Of a DNA stretch of 64,000 nt, positions 27,620 to 39,854 are shown piece by piece. A model generated the notes under the pieces. The model saw only the letters and a program-made list of their open reading frames with translations, was not told where the DNA came from and did not search any database. Position 1 is the stretch's first letter; the number at the start of each line of letters is the position of its first letter. The DNA lies in assembly GCA_020248915.1 (NCBI GenBank), contig JADCGP010000039.1, forward strand, positions 1 through 64,000, read 5' to 3'. The DNA comes from Rubrivivax sp. (GTDB lineage: Bacteria; Pseudomonadota; Gammaproteobacteria; Burkholderiales; Burkholderiaceae_C). The position numbers and the translations under genes were made by a program.

Positions 27620-28891
27620 GTGCGCCCCGCGGTGAACGGCCACCCGGCCGACCTGGTGCAGGCGGCCCTGGCCGGGGGGCCCGCGGCCCTGCCGCGCGAC
27701 GCGGCAGGCTGGTCGCTGCTGGTGGCGCAGGCCCGCACCGCCGGCCTGCTGGCCCGCGTGGCGACGCTTGCCGGCGCCACCCTCGAAGAGGACGTGGCGA
27801 CGCTTGTCGGCGCCACCCTCGAAGAGGGCGTGGCGACGCTTGTCGGCGCCACCCTCGAAGAGGGCGTGGCGACGCTTGTCGGCGCCACCCTCGAAGAGGG
27901 CGTGGCGACGCTTGTCGGCGCCACGCCCTCCCCCTCCGCCCCCTGGCCCGCCGCCGCGGCGGGCCACCTCGAGTCGGCGCTGCGCGTGGTGCGGGCGCAG
28001 CGTGCGGAGGTGGAGCGCGAACTTGGCCACCTGCGGCAGGCGCTCGCGCCGCTGGGCGCGCCGGTGGTGCTGCTCAAGGGTGCGGCCTACGTCGCTGCAG
28101 GGCTGCCGCCGGCGCGGGCCCGGGTGTTCTCGGACATCGACCTGCTGGTGCCGCAGGAGCGCCTGGGCGACGCCGAGCAGCTGCTCGGGCTGGCCGGCTG
28201 GCGCAGCACCCACCTCGACGCCTACGACCAGCGCTACTACCGCGAGTGGATGCACGAGCTGCCGCCGATGGAGCACGCGCAGCGCGGCACCACGCTCGAC
28301 GTGCATCACGCGATCCTGCCGCGCACGTCGCGCCTGGGCTCGCCCGGGGCGGCGCTGTTCGAGGCGGCAGTGCCGCTGCCGGCGCATCCCGGCCTGAGCG
28401 TGCTCGGGCCCGAGGACATGGTGCTGCACGCGATGACGCACCTGTTCGTCAACGACGACGTGTCGCACGCGCTGCGCGACCTGTCCGACCTCGACCTCCT
28501 GCTGCGGCATTTCGGGGCCCGCCCGGGCTTCTGGGACGCCCTGCCCGGCCGCGCGGCACGGCTCGGCCTGCAGCGGCCGCTGCACTTCGGGCTGCGGCAC
28601 TGCGCAGCCCTGCTGGGCACGCCGGCGCCGGCGCCGGCCGCGGCGGCGGCAGCTGCGTTCGGGCCGGCACCGCCGGTGGCCGCGGCGGCCGACTGGATGT
28701 GGCGCCGGGCGCTGCGCCCGCAGCACCCGTCCACGCGCCTGGGCGGCCAGGGCCTGGCGCTCGCAGCGCTGTACCTGCGCGGGCACTGGCTGCGCATGCC
28801 GCTGCCGCTGCTGCTGCGGCACCTGACCGTCAAGTCGCTCAAGCGGCTGGGCGAAGCACGCGGCGACGACGCCCAGGGGGGCCGGGGCTGA
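27620..28891 (+). CDS. nucleotidyltransferase family protein (NTP_transf_5-like) with N-terminal tandem repeat
   Basis: 'VVLLKGAAYVAAGLPPARARVFSDIDLLVP' (KG...D-D nucleotidyltransferase motif), 'DVHHAILP'; GTG start at 27620 or 27632. Confidence 0.8.
   Translation: MRPAVNGHPADLVQAALAGGPAALPRDAAGWSLLVAQARTAGLLARVATLAGATLEEDVATLVGATLEEGVATLVGATLEEGVATLVGATLEEGVATLVGATPSPSAPWPAAAAGHLESALRVVRAQRAEVERELGHLRQALAPLGAPVVLLKGAAYVAAGLPPARARVFSDIDLLVPQERLGDAEQLLGLAGWRSTHLDAYDQRYYREWMHELPPMEHAQRGTTLDVHHAILPRTSRLGSPGAALFEAAVPLPAHPGLSVLGPEDMVLHAMTHLFVNDDVSHALRDLSDLDLLLRHFGARPGFWDALPGRAARLGLQRPLHFGLRHCAALLGTPAPAPAAAAAAAFGPAPPVAAAADWMWRRALRPQHPSTRLGGQGLALAALYLRGHWLRMPLPLLLRHLTVKSLKRLGEARGDDAQGGRG
27758..27925 (+). 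repeat. 36-bp in-frame tandem repeat, 4 full units + 24 bp
   Basis: GTGGCGACGCTTGTCGGCGCCACCCTCGAAGAGGGC units at 27758, 27794, 27830, 27866, partial 27902; encodes VATLVGATLEEG. Confidence 0.95.
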
Positions 28892-29009
28892 GCCCCGCCG
28901 CACCCCGCCGGGCCGGCGCTGCCGCCCCGGCCGCGGCCGCTGACGGGTCCGGCCGGCGTGACAAAGGCCCCTCGGGCATGCCGGGTGCTGCACCGGCCCC
29001 CTCAAGGCG

Positions 29010-29033
29010 GGGGTTGCGACCCCATGCAACCCC
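29010..29033. promoter_or_regulatory. 8-bp perfect inverted repeat upstream of sugar transferase gene
   Basis: GGGGTTGC - 8 nt - GCAACCCC in the intergenic region before 29173. Confidence 0.35.
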
Positions 29034-29172
29034 TCCCTACAGTGCCCTTGGACCCTGCGGACAGGGACGCGCACCGGCCAGGCCCGGCCGCCCCGCCCCG
29101 CCGCCGGAACCCCGCCCGCATCGGGCGTCGCCGGCTGAGCCGGCCGCGCGTCGAGGCTTCACCTGCGAAGCG

Positions 29173-30555
29173 ATGGTCCGCATCTTCCGCCACTACGTGC
29201 ACCGCGCCTCGTTGAGCAGCATGCTGTTCGACGTGGCCCTGATGATCCTGCTCGCGCTGGGGGCCGTCACGCTCCAGGTGGGCAGCCTCGACCTCGCCGT
29301 GCCGCTGGCCAGCGGGCCGGTGGCCTCCTACGCCGCCTGCATGATGCTGATCGGCAGCGCGGCCGGCCTGTACGACCCGGCGTCCGGGGCACCGCTCGGG
29401 CGCTCGGTGGCGCGGGTGCTGGCGGTGCTGTGCGTGGCGCTGCCGCTGGCGTGGCTGGTGTTCGGCCTGCTGCCAGCGGGCGTGGCCAGCCCCGGGGCCG
29501 TGCAGTTCACGGTGATGAGCGGCGTGGCCGCGCTCGTCACGCGCCGCGTGTACGTGTCGCACCGTGGCGCGGCCGCCGGCCGCCGCGCGCGGGTGCTGGT
29601 GTTCGGCACCGGCGCGGCGGCGCAGGCGGTGGGCTCCACGCTGCGCTCGGCCGACCCGTCGGCGCACATCATCGGCTACGTGCCAGGCCCCAACGAGTCG
29701 GAGCCCATGGTGGCCGCCGACGAGATCGTCGCGCTGCGCGGCACGCTCACCGAGACCGCGGGCAGGCTCGGCGTCGACGAGATCGTGGTCGCGCTCACCG
29801 AGCGCCGTGCCGGCAGCATGCCGCTGCGCGAGCTGCTCGACTGCAAGCTGGCCGGCATCCGCGTCTGGGACCTGAACAGCCACTTCGAGAAGACACTCGG
29901 CCAGATCCGCATCGACTACCTGAATGCAAGCTGGCTGATCTTCGGCGACGGCTTCAACCAGGGCGCCCTGCGCACCTTCGTCAAGCGCGCGTTCGACCTG
30001 CTCTCGGCGGGCGCCCTGCTGGTGCTGACCGCGCCGCTGATGCTGATCACTGCGCTGCTGATCCGGCTGGACAGCCGCGGCCCGGTGTTCTACCGCCAGG
30101 AGCGCGTGGGCCTGAACGGCCGCACGTTCGAGGTGACCAAGTTCCGCAGCATGCGCACCGACGCCGAGTGCGACGGCAAGCCGCGCTGGGCGAGCGCCAA
30201 CGACGACCGCGTCACGCGCGTGGGCGCGGTGATCCGCCGGTTGCGCATCGACGAGCTGCCGCAGCTGTTCAACGTGCTGCGCGGCGAGATGAGTCTGGTC
30301 GGGCCGCGCCCCGAGCGACCCTACTTCGTCGATCAGCTGACGCAGCAGATCCCGTTCTACGCCGTGCGCCACAGCGTCAAGCCGGGCGTCACGGGCTGGG
30401 CGCAGGTGCGCTACGCCTACGGCGCCACGGTCGAGGACTCGCAGCAGAAGCTGCAGTACGACCTGTACTACGTGAAGAACCACACCCTGTTCCTGGACCT
30501 GCTGGTCCTGTTCGAGACGGTGGGGGTGGTCCTGACCGGCAAGGGCGCACGCTGA
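29173..30555 (+). CDS. PEP-CTERM/XrtA polyprenyl-phosphate sugar transferase (TIGR03013-like)
   Basis: MVRIFRHYVHRASLSSMLFDVALMILLAL... N-terminal TMs, CoA-binding-like domain, 'KRAFDLLSAGALLVLTAPLMLITALLIRLDSRGPVFYRQERVG' and 'LRIDELPQLFNVLRGEMSLVGPRPERP'. Confidence 0.93.
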   Translation: MVRIFRHYVHRASLSSMLFDVALMILLALGAVTLQVGSLDLAVPLASGPVASYAACMMLIGSAAGLYDPASGAPLGRSVARVLAVLCVALPLAWLVFGLLPAGVASPGAVQFTVMSGVAALVTRRVYVSHRGAAAGRRARVLVFGTGAAAQAVGSTLRSADPSAHIIGYVPGPNESEPMVAADEIVALRGTLTETAGRLGVDEIVVALTERRAGSMPLRELLDCKLAGIRVWDLNSHFEKTLGQIRIDYLNASWLIFGDGFNQGALRTFVKRAFDLLSAGALLVLTAPLMLITALLIRLDSRGPVFYRQERVGLNGRTFEVTKFRSMRTDAECDGKPRWASANDDRVTRVGAVIRRLRIDELPQLFNVLRGEMSLVGPRPERPYFVDQLTQQIPFYAVRHSVKPGVTGWAQVRYAYGATVEDSQQKLQYDLYYVKNHTLFLDLLVLFETVGVVLTGKGAR

Positions 30556-30714
30556 GCGTGGCGGTCCCGGCGGCGGCCGCCGGCGATCGGGTTACGCTCC
30601 GGGGTTCGCGGTGGCCGCCGCTGGCAGCCCGCCGGGCGGCCGCGAGGCACCCGCCGCACCCGCCCCGGCGTCCGCCGCGGCGTACCGCAACCCCTGACAG
30701 GCCCCGAGTCCGCC

Positions 30715-32843
30715 ATGAGCACCGCCGTCTACGGCCTGGCGACGCTGGTTCACCTGCTGTTCGCCTGGTACCTGTGGCGGGCGCGCCGCAGCGGCGTGCC
30801 GGCGCCCCGGCCGGCCGGGCCCGGCGATACGGAGGCGCCGGCGGGCGCGGCGGCCGCCCCAGGCGAACTGCTGTTCCGCGGCGCCGTGCTGGCCACGGCG
30901 CTGTGGTGCGGGCTAGAGGCCGCCCGCGAGCTGACCACCGACCTCGCGTGGCTGGTGACGGCCGAGCTCGCCGACTGGCTGCGCTACGCCTCGTGGCTGC
31001 TGCTGCTGCTGGTGCTCAACGGCAGCGCGCGGCGCGGCGCGCCCGGGCCGGGCATCCGCTGGGGCGTCGGCCTGGTGCTGGCTGCAGCGCTGGCGCCGAT
31101 CGTGCTGCGCGCCGCGCTGGGCCACGTCGAGACGCCACCCGGGCAGCCGCAGCTGGTGGCGCAGCTGGCGCTGCCGCTGTTCGGGCTGTTCCTGGTGGAG
31201 CGGATGTTCCGCAGCCTGGGCGACGACTCGCGCTGGCACGCCAAGCCGATGTGCCTGGGGCTGGCGATCGTGTTCGCCTACGACGTGTTCCGGGTCTCGG
31301 AGGCGCTGATGTTCGGGGCCTGGGACGCCGACACGCGGGTGGCCCGCGGCGCGGTGCACATGCTTGCGGTGCCGGTGCTGCTGGCCGGCGCACGGCGCCG
31401 GCGCGACTGGATCCAGCGGCTGCAGGTCTCGCGGGCAGCCGCCTTCCACTCGGTGACGATGGTGCTGGCAGGGGCCTACCTGCTGCTGCTGTCGGCCTTC
31501 GGCTACTACGTGCGCTACGCCGGAGGCAGCTGGGGCCGCGCGCTGCAGATCAGCCTGGTGTGCGCGGCGCTGGCGCTGTTCGCGGCCGTGGTGCTGTCGG
31601 GCTCGCTTCGCTCGCGGCTGCGGGTCTTCGTCGGCAAGCACTTCTTCAGTTACCGCTACGACTACCGCGAGGAGTGGCTGCGCTTCACCGCGATGCTGTC
31701 GGCCGGCGGCGCCCCGCCCGAGGTGGCGCAGCGCGTGGTCCGGGGGCTGGCGAGCATGGTGGAGTGCCCGGGCGGGGCGCTGTGGCTGCGCTCGGAGGCG
31801 GGCGCGCCCTACACGCAGGTGGCGCGCTGGAACGCGGGGCGCACCGAAGAGGCCGAGCCCCCCGCGTCGGCCTTCTGCCGCTTCCTGCACGAGCGCGGCT
31901 GGGTGGTCGACCTCGACGAGTTCCGCAGCTCGCCGGCCCGCTACGACGGACTGGCGCTGCCGCACTGGCTGCTGGCCTCCTCCAACGCCTGGTTGGTGGT
32001 GCCGCTGCAGGCGGCCGACGAGCTGCTGGGCTTCGTCGTGCTGGCACGGCCGCGCACGCCGATCGACCTGAACTGGGAGGTGCTGGACCTGCTGAAGACG
32101 GCCAGCCGCCAGGCGGCCGGCCACCTGGCGCAGATGCAGGCCACCGAGGCGCTGCTGGAGGCCCGCAAGTTCGACGCCTTCAACCGCATGTCGGCCTTCG
32201 TGGTGCACGACCTGAAGAACATCGTCACCCAGCTGTCGCTGATGCTGAAGAACGCGGAACGTCTGCACGACAACCCCGAGTTTCAGCGCGACATGCTGTT
32301 GACCGTGGAGAGCTCGCTGGACAAGATGAGGCGGCTGATGCTGCAGCTGCGCGAAGGCGCGCCGCCGCCCGGTGGCGCGCGGGGCGTCGAGCTCGAGCCC
32401 CTGGTGCAGCGCCTGCAGGCGCTGGCGCGCAGCCAGGGGCGCGCGCTCGAGACGCCGGCGCTGGAGCGGCTGGCCACCCGCGGCCACGAGGACCGGCTCG
32501 AGCGCGTGCTGGGCCACCTGGTGCAGAACGCGCTCGACGCGACGCCCGCTTCGGGCCGGGTGTGGGTGAAGGTGCAGCGCGCGGGCGGCCAGGTCGGCAT
32601 CGAGATCGGGGACACGGGATCGGGGATGACGGAGGAGTTCGTGCAGACCAGGCTGTTCAAGCCCTTCAGCAGCACCAAGGGCAGCGGCATGGGCGTGGGC
32701 TCGTACGAGAGCGCGCAGTACGTGCGCGAGCTCGGCGGCTCGATCCAGGTGGCCAGCCGACCCGGCGAGGGCACGGTGCTGACCGTGACGCTGCCGCTGT
32801 TCGAGGCGCACGGGCGCGCCGAGCTGATGCGGGTGGACGCCGG

Positions 32844-32847
<4 letters not shown>
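30715..32847 (+). CDS. prsK: XrtA/PEP-CTERM system histidine kinase PrsK
   Basis: N-terminal multi-TM, GAF-like region, 'AFVVHDLKNIVTQLSLMLKNAERH-like' H-box, 'HLVQNALDATP', 'GDTGSGM' ATPase. Confidence 0.92.
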
Positions 32848-34217
<1,370 letters not shown>

Positions 34218-34263
34218 CCACGAACATCGCCGGCCCACCGGGACCGGCGAGGGAGGCCAGGAC

Positions 34264-37053
34264 GTGAAGACCAGACACTGGGCCCACGGGCTCCTCGCGG
34301 CGACGGCGGCCGCCGCGCTGATCGGGCTCGGCGGCTGCGACGACCGCAGCCCGGCCGGGTACGTCGAGCGCGCCAAGGAGCACATCCAGAAGCGCGACCT
34401 GCCTGCGGCCACCGTGCTGCTGAAGGCGGCGCTGCAAGGCGGAGTGGACACGGCAGAGGTCCGCTTCCTGCTCGGCAGCACGCTGCTGGCCAGCGGCGAC
34501 GCCAGCAGCGCCGCCGTGGAATTGGACAAGGCGCTGCAGGGGGGCTACTCGAAGGACGCCGTCGTGCCCGAGCTGGTGCGCGCGCTGGTGCTGAGCGGCC
34601 AGGGCAAGCGCGCGGTGCACGAATTCGACGCGCTGACGTTGAAGGACCCGAAGGCCCAGGCGACACTGCGCCACCAGATGGCAGCCGCGTGGGCGCAGCT
34701 CGGCGACCGCGCGCGCACCGAGGCCGCGCTGGAAGCGGCGCTGCAGGCCGACCCGAACTTCGGCCCGGCGATCGCGCTGAAGTCGCGCATCGTGGCCGGC
34801 GGCGGCGACGTCGATCGGGCTCTGGGCATGCTCGAGGCGGTGCTGGCACGCGACCCGGGTCACGCCGAGACCTGGCACCTGAAGGGCGAGATGCTGTTCC
34901 GCGGCCGCAACGACGTGGCCGGCGCGGAGAAGGCGTTCCGCCAGGCGCTGGCGGTCGACCCGGGCTACTCCGGCGCATGGGCGTCGCTGTTCCGCATGCC
35001 GTTCGCGCGCGGCGACCTGCAGGCGGCGTCGGCGGTGCTGGCCGAGATGCGACGCTCGATGCCGGAGCACCCGCGCACGCTGCTGATGGAAGGGCAGCTC
35101 GCGCTGGCCAAGAACGACTTCAAGACGGCGCGCGACCGCTCCCTGACGCTGCTGAAGGTCGGCTCGGGCAACACGAGCGTGCTGATGCTGGCGGGCATGG
35201 TGGAAGCCCGCGCCGGCTCGCCCACCATCGCGCTGACTCGGTTCGGCCGGGTCATCCACCTCGAGCCCGAGAACGCCATGGCCCGGCGCGAGATGGCGCG
35301 CGTGCACCTGCGGCTGGGGCAGGCGGCCAAGGCCCTGGCGGTGGTGGAGCCGATCGCCGGCGAGGGTTCGCGCGACGCCGAGGCGGTGGCGCTGGCGGGC
35401 CTGGCGTCGGCCCAGCTCGGCAAGGCTGGCGAGGCCGAGGCGCGTCTGGCCACCGCGGCGAGCCTGGAGCCCGACAACGCCCGGCTCGGCACGATGCTGG
35501 CTTCGCTGCGCGCCGACCGCGGGGACGACAGCGCGTGGGAGGAGCTGGCGCGCCTGACCAAGGGCGCCGACGCGAACAACGCCTCGATGGCGCAGGTGGC
35601 CGGCCACCTGCGCCGCGGCCGGCTCGACGAGGCGCAGGCGGCGGCCGATGCCTGGGCCGCGCGCATGCCCGGCGACGCGCTGGCGCACGAGACGCGCGGG
35701 CGCATCCAGTTCCTGCGCCGTCAGCTCGCGCCGGCGCGGGCATCCTTCGAGAAGGCCCTCGCGATCGACCCCGCGATGCTGGCCGCCACGCTCGGACTGG
35801 CGGCGGTGGACGTTGCCGAACGCAAGCCCGAACGGGCCAGGGAACGCGTGCTCGAGGCCACCCGCAGCCAGCCCGACAACGACCAGGCGCGACTCGCGCT
35901 CGCGCGGCTGCTCGAGCAGAGCGGCGAGACCCCGGAGCAGGTGCGCGCCGCCTACCGCGACGCGATCGACGCGGCACCGCAGCAGGCCGCGCCGCGCCTG
36001 GGCCTGATCGAGTTCCTGATCGGCAAGAAGCGCTACGGCGAGGCGCAGGAGGTGGCGCAGGCCGCGACGGCTGCGATCCCCGACGACCTGAACCTGCTCG
36101 ATGCCCTTGGCCGCGCCCAGGCTCTGCAGGGCGACGCGCAGCAGGCGCTGAGCACCTTCCGCAAGGTGGCCAACATCGATCCCAACCGGCCGGTCGCCCA
36201 CATGCGCCTGGCCACCCTGATGCGCGCGCAGGGCAACCGCAGCGCGGCGCTCGGCCACCTGCGGCGCGCGGTGGAGGCCGACCCCGACTACGCCGAGGCG
36301 CGCGTCGCGCTGGCAGCCATGCTGACCGCCGAGGGACGCACCAACGAGGCGCTGGCGATGGCGCGCGAGCTGCAGCGCCGCGCGAGCCGCTCGCCCGGTG
36401 GCTTCCTGCTGGAAGCGGAGGTGCACGGGCACGCCAAGAACCCCAGGGCCGCGCTGGCCGCGCTGCGCGCCGGCACCGTGCAGCAGCCCGACAGTGCGCT
36501 GCTTCACCTCGTGCTGTTCCGTGCGCTCAGCGCCAGCGGCGACCACGGGCAGGCGCTGGCCGTGGCGGAGGACTGGAACAGGCGCCACCCGGCCGACGCC
36601 GCGATGTCGGCCGCGGTCGGCGATGCGGCCATGGCCCGCGGCGACCACGCGCTGGCCGAGCGCCACTACCGGGCTTCGCTCGACAAGGTGCCCGACCAGC
36701 TGACAGCGCTGAACAACCTGGCCTGGATCGTCGCGTCCAGCGGCAGGCCGGGGGCGCTGCCGCTGGCGCAGCGCGCCGTCGAGCTGTCGCCGAACCGGCC
36801 CGACGTGCTGGACACGCTGGCGCTGGCCCAGGCCGCCGAGCGCGACTTCGCCGGTGCGCTGAAGACCCAGCGCAAGGCCGTCGAGCTGGCGCCGGGAGAC
36901 CCGCTGTTACGGCTGGGGCTGGCCCGCATCGCGATCCAGGCCGGCGACGTGGCCCTGGCGCGCACCGAACTCGAGCGGCTGTCCCGCCTGGGCAGCCGCT
37001 TCAAGGAACAGGCCGAGGCGCAGCGGCTGCTGAAGGGCCTGCCGCCCGCCTGA
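34264..37053 (+). CDS. prsT: XrtA/PEP-CTERM system TPR lipoprotein PrsT (copy 1)
   Basis: 929 aa, 'AALIGLGGCDD' lipobox, TPR array. Confidence 0.88.
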   Translation: MKTRHWAHGLLAATAAAALIGLGGCDDRSPAGYVERAKEHIQKRDLPAATVLLKAALQGGVDTAEVRFLLGSTLLASGDASSAAVELDKALQGGYSKDAVVPELVRALVLSGQGKRAVHEFDALTLKDPKAQATLRHQMAAAWAQLGDRARTEAALEAALQADPNFGPAIALKSRIVAGGGDVDRALGMLEAVLARDPGHAETWHLKGEMLFRGRNDVAGAEKAFRQALAVDPGYSGAWASLFRMPFARGDLQAASAVLAEMRRSMPEHPRTLLMEGQLALAKNDFKTARDRSLTLLKVGSGNTSVLMLAGMVEARAGSPTIALTRFGRVIHLEPENAMARREMARVHLRLGQAAKALAVVEPIAGEGSRDAEAVALAGLASAQLGKAGEAEARLATAASLEPDNARLGTMLASLRADRGDDSAWEELARLTKGADANNASMAQVAGHLRRGRLDEAQAAADAWAARMPGDALAHETRGRIQFLRRQLAPARASFEKALAIDPAMLAATLGLAAVDVAERKPERARERVLEATRSQPDNDQARLALARLLEQSGETPEQVRAAYRDAIDAAPQQAAPRLGLIEFLIGKKRYGEAQEVAQAATAAIPDDLNLLDALGRAQALQGDAQQALSTFRKVANIDPNRPVAHMRLATLMRAQGNRSAALGHLRRAVEADPDYAEARVALAAMLTAEGRTNEALAMARELQRRASRSPGGFLLEAEVHGHAKNPRAALAALRAGTVQQPDSALLHLVLFRALSASGDHGQALAVAEDWNRRHPADAAMSAAVGDAAMARGDHALAERHYRASLDKVPDQLTALNNLAWIVASSGRPGALPLAQRAVELSPNRPDVLDTLALAQAAERDFAGALKTQRKAVELAPGDPLLRLGLARIAIQAGDVALARTELERLSRLGSRFKEQAEAQRLLKGLPPA

Positions 37054-37067
37054 GGAGAAAGAGGTCC

Positions 37068-39854
37068 ATGACCCATACCGCCACGCACCGCCTTGCCGCG
37101 GCCGCACTCGCCGCCGCGCTGGCGCTGGCCGGCGCCGGCTGCTCGAAGCTGCAGTCCGACGACGACATCGTCGCCTCGGCACAGGCCTACCTGGACCAGA
37201 ACGACGTCAACGCGGCCACGATCCAGCTCAAGGCGTTGCTGCAGCGCAGCCCCGACTCCGGCCCGGGCCGGCTGCTGCTCGGACGCGCCCTGCTCGCCGC
37301 GGGCGACCCGGTCGCGGCGGTGGTCGAGCTCGCCAAGGCGCGCGAGCTCGGCGTGCCCGACGCCAAGGTGCTGCCGCCGCTGGCGCGCGGGCTGCTGGCC
37401 ACCGGCGAGCACGTCCGCGTGACGTCCGACTACGCGCAGGTGCAGCTCCCGGAGCCGCAGGCGGCGGCCGACCTGCTGACCAGTGTCGCGACGGCGTACG
37501 CGCGGCAGGGCGAGCTGGAGCAGGCCGCGCGCTACGCGGCCGCGGCGCTGCAGGTGCAGCCGGGCTACGCGATGGCGGTCATCGTGCAGGCGCAGCTGAA
37601 GGCGAGCGAGCGCGACGTCGACGGCGCGCTGCTGCTGGTGGAGGACGTGCTCGCGCTCGAGCCCGGCCACGAGCGGGCCGGCGTGCTGAAGGGCGAGCTG
37701 CTGCAGCACGGCAAGCGCGACCGCGCCGGCGCGCTGGCGGCGTACCGCAAGGTGGTCGAGGCACACCCGAAGAGCGTGCCGGCCCGGGTGGCCGTCATCA
37801 CGCTGCTTCGCCTCGAGGGCGAGGCCGACGAGGCGAAGGCCCAGGTCGAGGCGCTGCGCCAGGCGGCGCCGAACCACCCCGAGACGGTGCTGCAGGAGAC
37901 GCAGCAGGCGCTGCTGGAGGGCGACAGCGCCAAGGCGCGCGACCTCGCCGGCCGGCTGCTGAAGGCGGTGCCGGACCACCCGGGCGTGCTGTTCCTCGCC
38001 GGGCTGGCCGAGTTCCGGCTGCGCTCCTACGCGATGGCCGAGGCCCACCTGTCGAAGGCGCTGAAGAGCGCGCCGGGCTACCTGATGGCGCGGCAGTTGC
38101 TGGCCCAGACCTACCTGCGCTCGGGCCAGCCGGGCAAGACGCTCGAGACGCTGGCGCCCGTGCTGCAGGGCAGCGGTGCCGACGGCGGCAGCCTCGCGCT
38201 GGCCGGCGAGGCCCACCTGGCGCTGGGCGACATGCGGCAGGCCGACGAGGCCTTCAAGCGCGCCGGCCAGGCCTCACCCGACGACCCGCGCGTGCGGGTC
38301 GCCGTGGCGCTGTCGCAGGTGGCGCGCGGCAACCCGGGCGCCGCGGTGGCCGACCTCGAGGCGGTGGCCGCCACCGACAAGGGCACGCGCGCCGACCTGG
38401 CGCTGATCACCGCGCGCATGCGCAGCGGCGACCTGCCCGGCGCGCTGAAGGCGGTGGAATCGCTGCGCACCAAGATGCCCGACCGGGCCCTGCCCGATCT
38501 GCTTCAGGGCCGCGTGCTCCAGGCGCGCAACGACGTCGCCGGGGCGCGCGCCGCCTACGAGGCGGCCGTGAAGAAGGACCCCAAGTTCTTCCCTGCGGTG
38601 GCGGCGCTGGCCGGCCTGGACGTGCAGGGCGGCCAGCCGGCCGACGCCCGCAAGCGCCTGACGGCGCTGGTGGAGGCCGACCCCGGGTCGAGCGCGGCGC
38701 ACATCGCGCTGGCCGAGCTGACCTCGCGCCAGGGCGGCACGGCGGCCGAGGTGGCCAGGCAGCTCGAGGAGGCGATCAAGGCCAGCCCCGGCCAGGCCCG
38801 GCCTCGGCTGGTGCTGGTGCAGCACTGGCTGAGCGCCGGCGACGCGAAGGCCGCGCTGGCGGCCGCGCAGGCGGGCGCGGCGGCGCTGCCGTCCGACCTG
38901 TCGATCCAGGAGGCGCTCGGCCGCGCGCAGATGGCCAGCGGCGACGCGCGGCAGGCGCAGGCCACCTTCACGCAGCTGGTGGCGCGGCAGCCGGGCAACC
39001 CGGTGGCGCTGGTGCGGCTGGCCGAGGCGCAGACGCTCGGCAGCGACTTCGAGGGCGCGGGCAAGTCGCTGCGCAAGGCGCTCGAGATCCAACCCACGCT
39101 CGCCCCGGCCAAGCGCGCGCTGGCGGCGGTGTACGTGGCGCAGGGCAAGCCGGCGGAGGCGCTCACGCTGGCGCGCGAGCTGCAGCGCAGCGACCCGAAG
39201 GATGCCCTCGGCTTCGTGATCGCCGGCGACGTCGAGCGGCTGCAGCGCAACTGGCCCGCGGCCATCGCGGCGATGCGCACGGCGCTGGCCAACGAGCGCA
39301 GCACGCAGAACGCGGTGCGCCTGCACCAGACGCTGCTGGCGGCGGGCAAGCCGGCCGACGCGGAACTGGCGGCGCAGGCCTGGCTGCGCGACTCGCCGCA
39401 GGACGCGGCCTTCCGCTTCTACCTCGGCGACATCGCGCTGGCGCAGCGCCAGTGGGCGCAGGCGGAGCAGCACTACCGCTCGGTGATGCAGCTGCAGCCG
39501 GGCAACGGGCTGGCGGTCAACAACGTGGCCTGGCTGATGCTGCAGCAGGGCAAGCCCGGCGCAGTGGCGGTTGCCAGGCAGGCCAACGAGCTGCTGCCGG
39601 GCCGGCCGGCGCTGATGGACACGCTGGCCAGCGCCCTGGCCGCCGAGGGCCAGCTGCCCAAGGCGATCGAGCTGCAGAAGGAGGCGCTGGCCCGCGCACC
39701 GCAGGACCCGAAGCTGCGCCTCAACCTGGCGCGGCTGCTGATCCAGGCCGGCGACAAGCCGCAGGCCCGCGCCGAGCTGGAGGACATCGCCCGGCTGGGC
39801 GACCGATTCGCCGGCCAGGACGAGGTCGAGCGGCTGCTGAAAGGCGTGCGCTGA
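37068..39854 (+). CDS. prsT: XrtA/PEP-CTERM system TPR lipoprotein PrsT-like (copy 2)
   Basis: 928 aa, '[12 protein letters not shown]' lipobox, TPR array colinear with copy 1. Confidence 0.85.
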   Translation: MTHTATHRLAAAALAAALALAGAGCSKLQSDDDIVASAQAYLDQNDVNAATIQLKALLQRSPDSGPGRLLLGRALLAAGDPVAAVVELAKARELGVPDAKVLPPLARGLLATGEHVRVTSDYAQVQLPEPQAAADLLTSVATAYARQGELEQAARYAAAALQVQPGYAMAVIVQAQLKASERDVDGALLLVEDVLALEPGHERAGVLKGELLQHGKRDRAGALAAYRKVVEAHPKSVPARVAVITLLRLEGEADEAKAQVEALRQAAPNHPETVLQETQQALLEGDSAKARDLAGRLLKAVPDHPGVLFLAGLAEFRLRSYAMAEAHLSKALKSAPGYLMARQLLAQTYLRSGQPGKTLETLAPVLQGSGADGGSLALAGEAHLALGDMRQADEAFKRAGQASPDDPRVRVAVALSQVARGNPGAAVADLEAVAATDKGTRADLALITARMRSGDLPGALKAVESLRTKMPDRALPDLLQGRVLQARNDVAGARAAYEAAVKKDPKFFPAVAALAGLDVQGGQPADARKRLTALVEADPGSSAAHIALAELTSRQGGTAAEVARQLEEAIKASPGQARPRLVLVQHWLSAGDAKAALAAAQAGAAALPSDLSIQEALGRAQMASGDARQAQATFTQLVARQPGNPVALVRLAEAQTLGSDFEGAGKSLRKALEIQPTLAPAKRALAAVYVAQGKPAEALTLARELQRSDPKDALGFVIAGDVERLQRNWPAAIAAMRTALANERSTQNAVRLHQTLLAAGKPADAELAAQAWLRDSPQDAAFRFYLGDIALAQRQWAQAEQHYRSVMQLQPGNGLAVNNVAWLMLQQGKPGAVAVARQANELLPGRPALMDTLASALAAEGQLPKAIELQKEALARAPQDPKLRLNLARLLIQAGDKPQARAELEDIARLGDRFAGQDEVERLLKGVR

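Noticed and set aside
27758-27925. 36-bp repeats as a CRISPR array
   Set aside because: Units are directly contiguous with no spacers and lie in frame inside a coding sequence.
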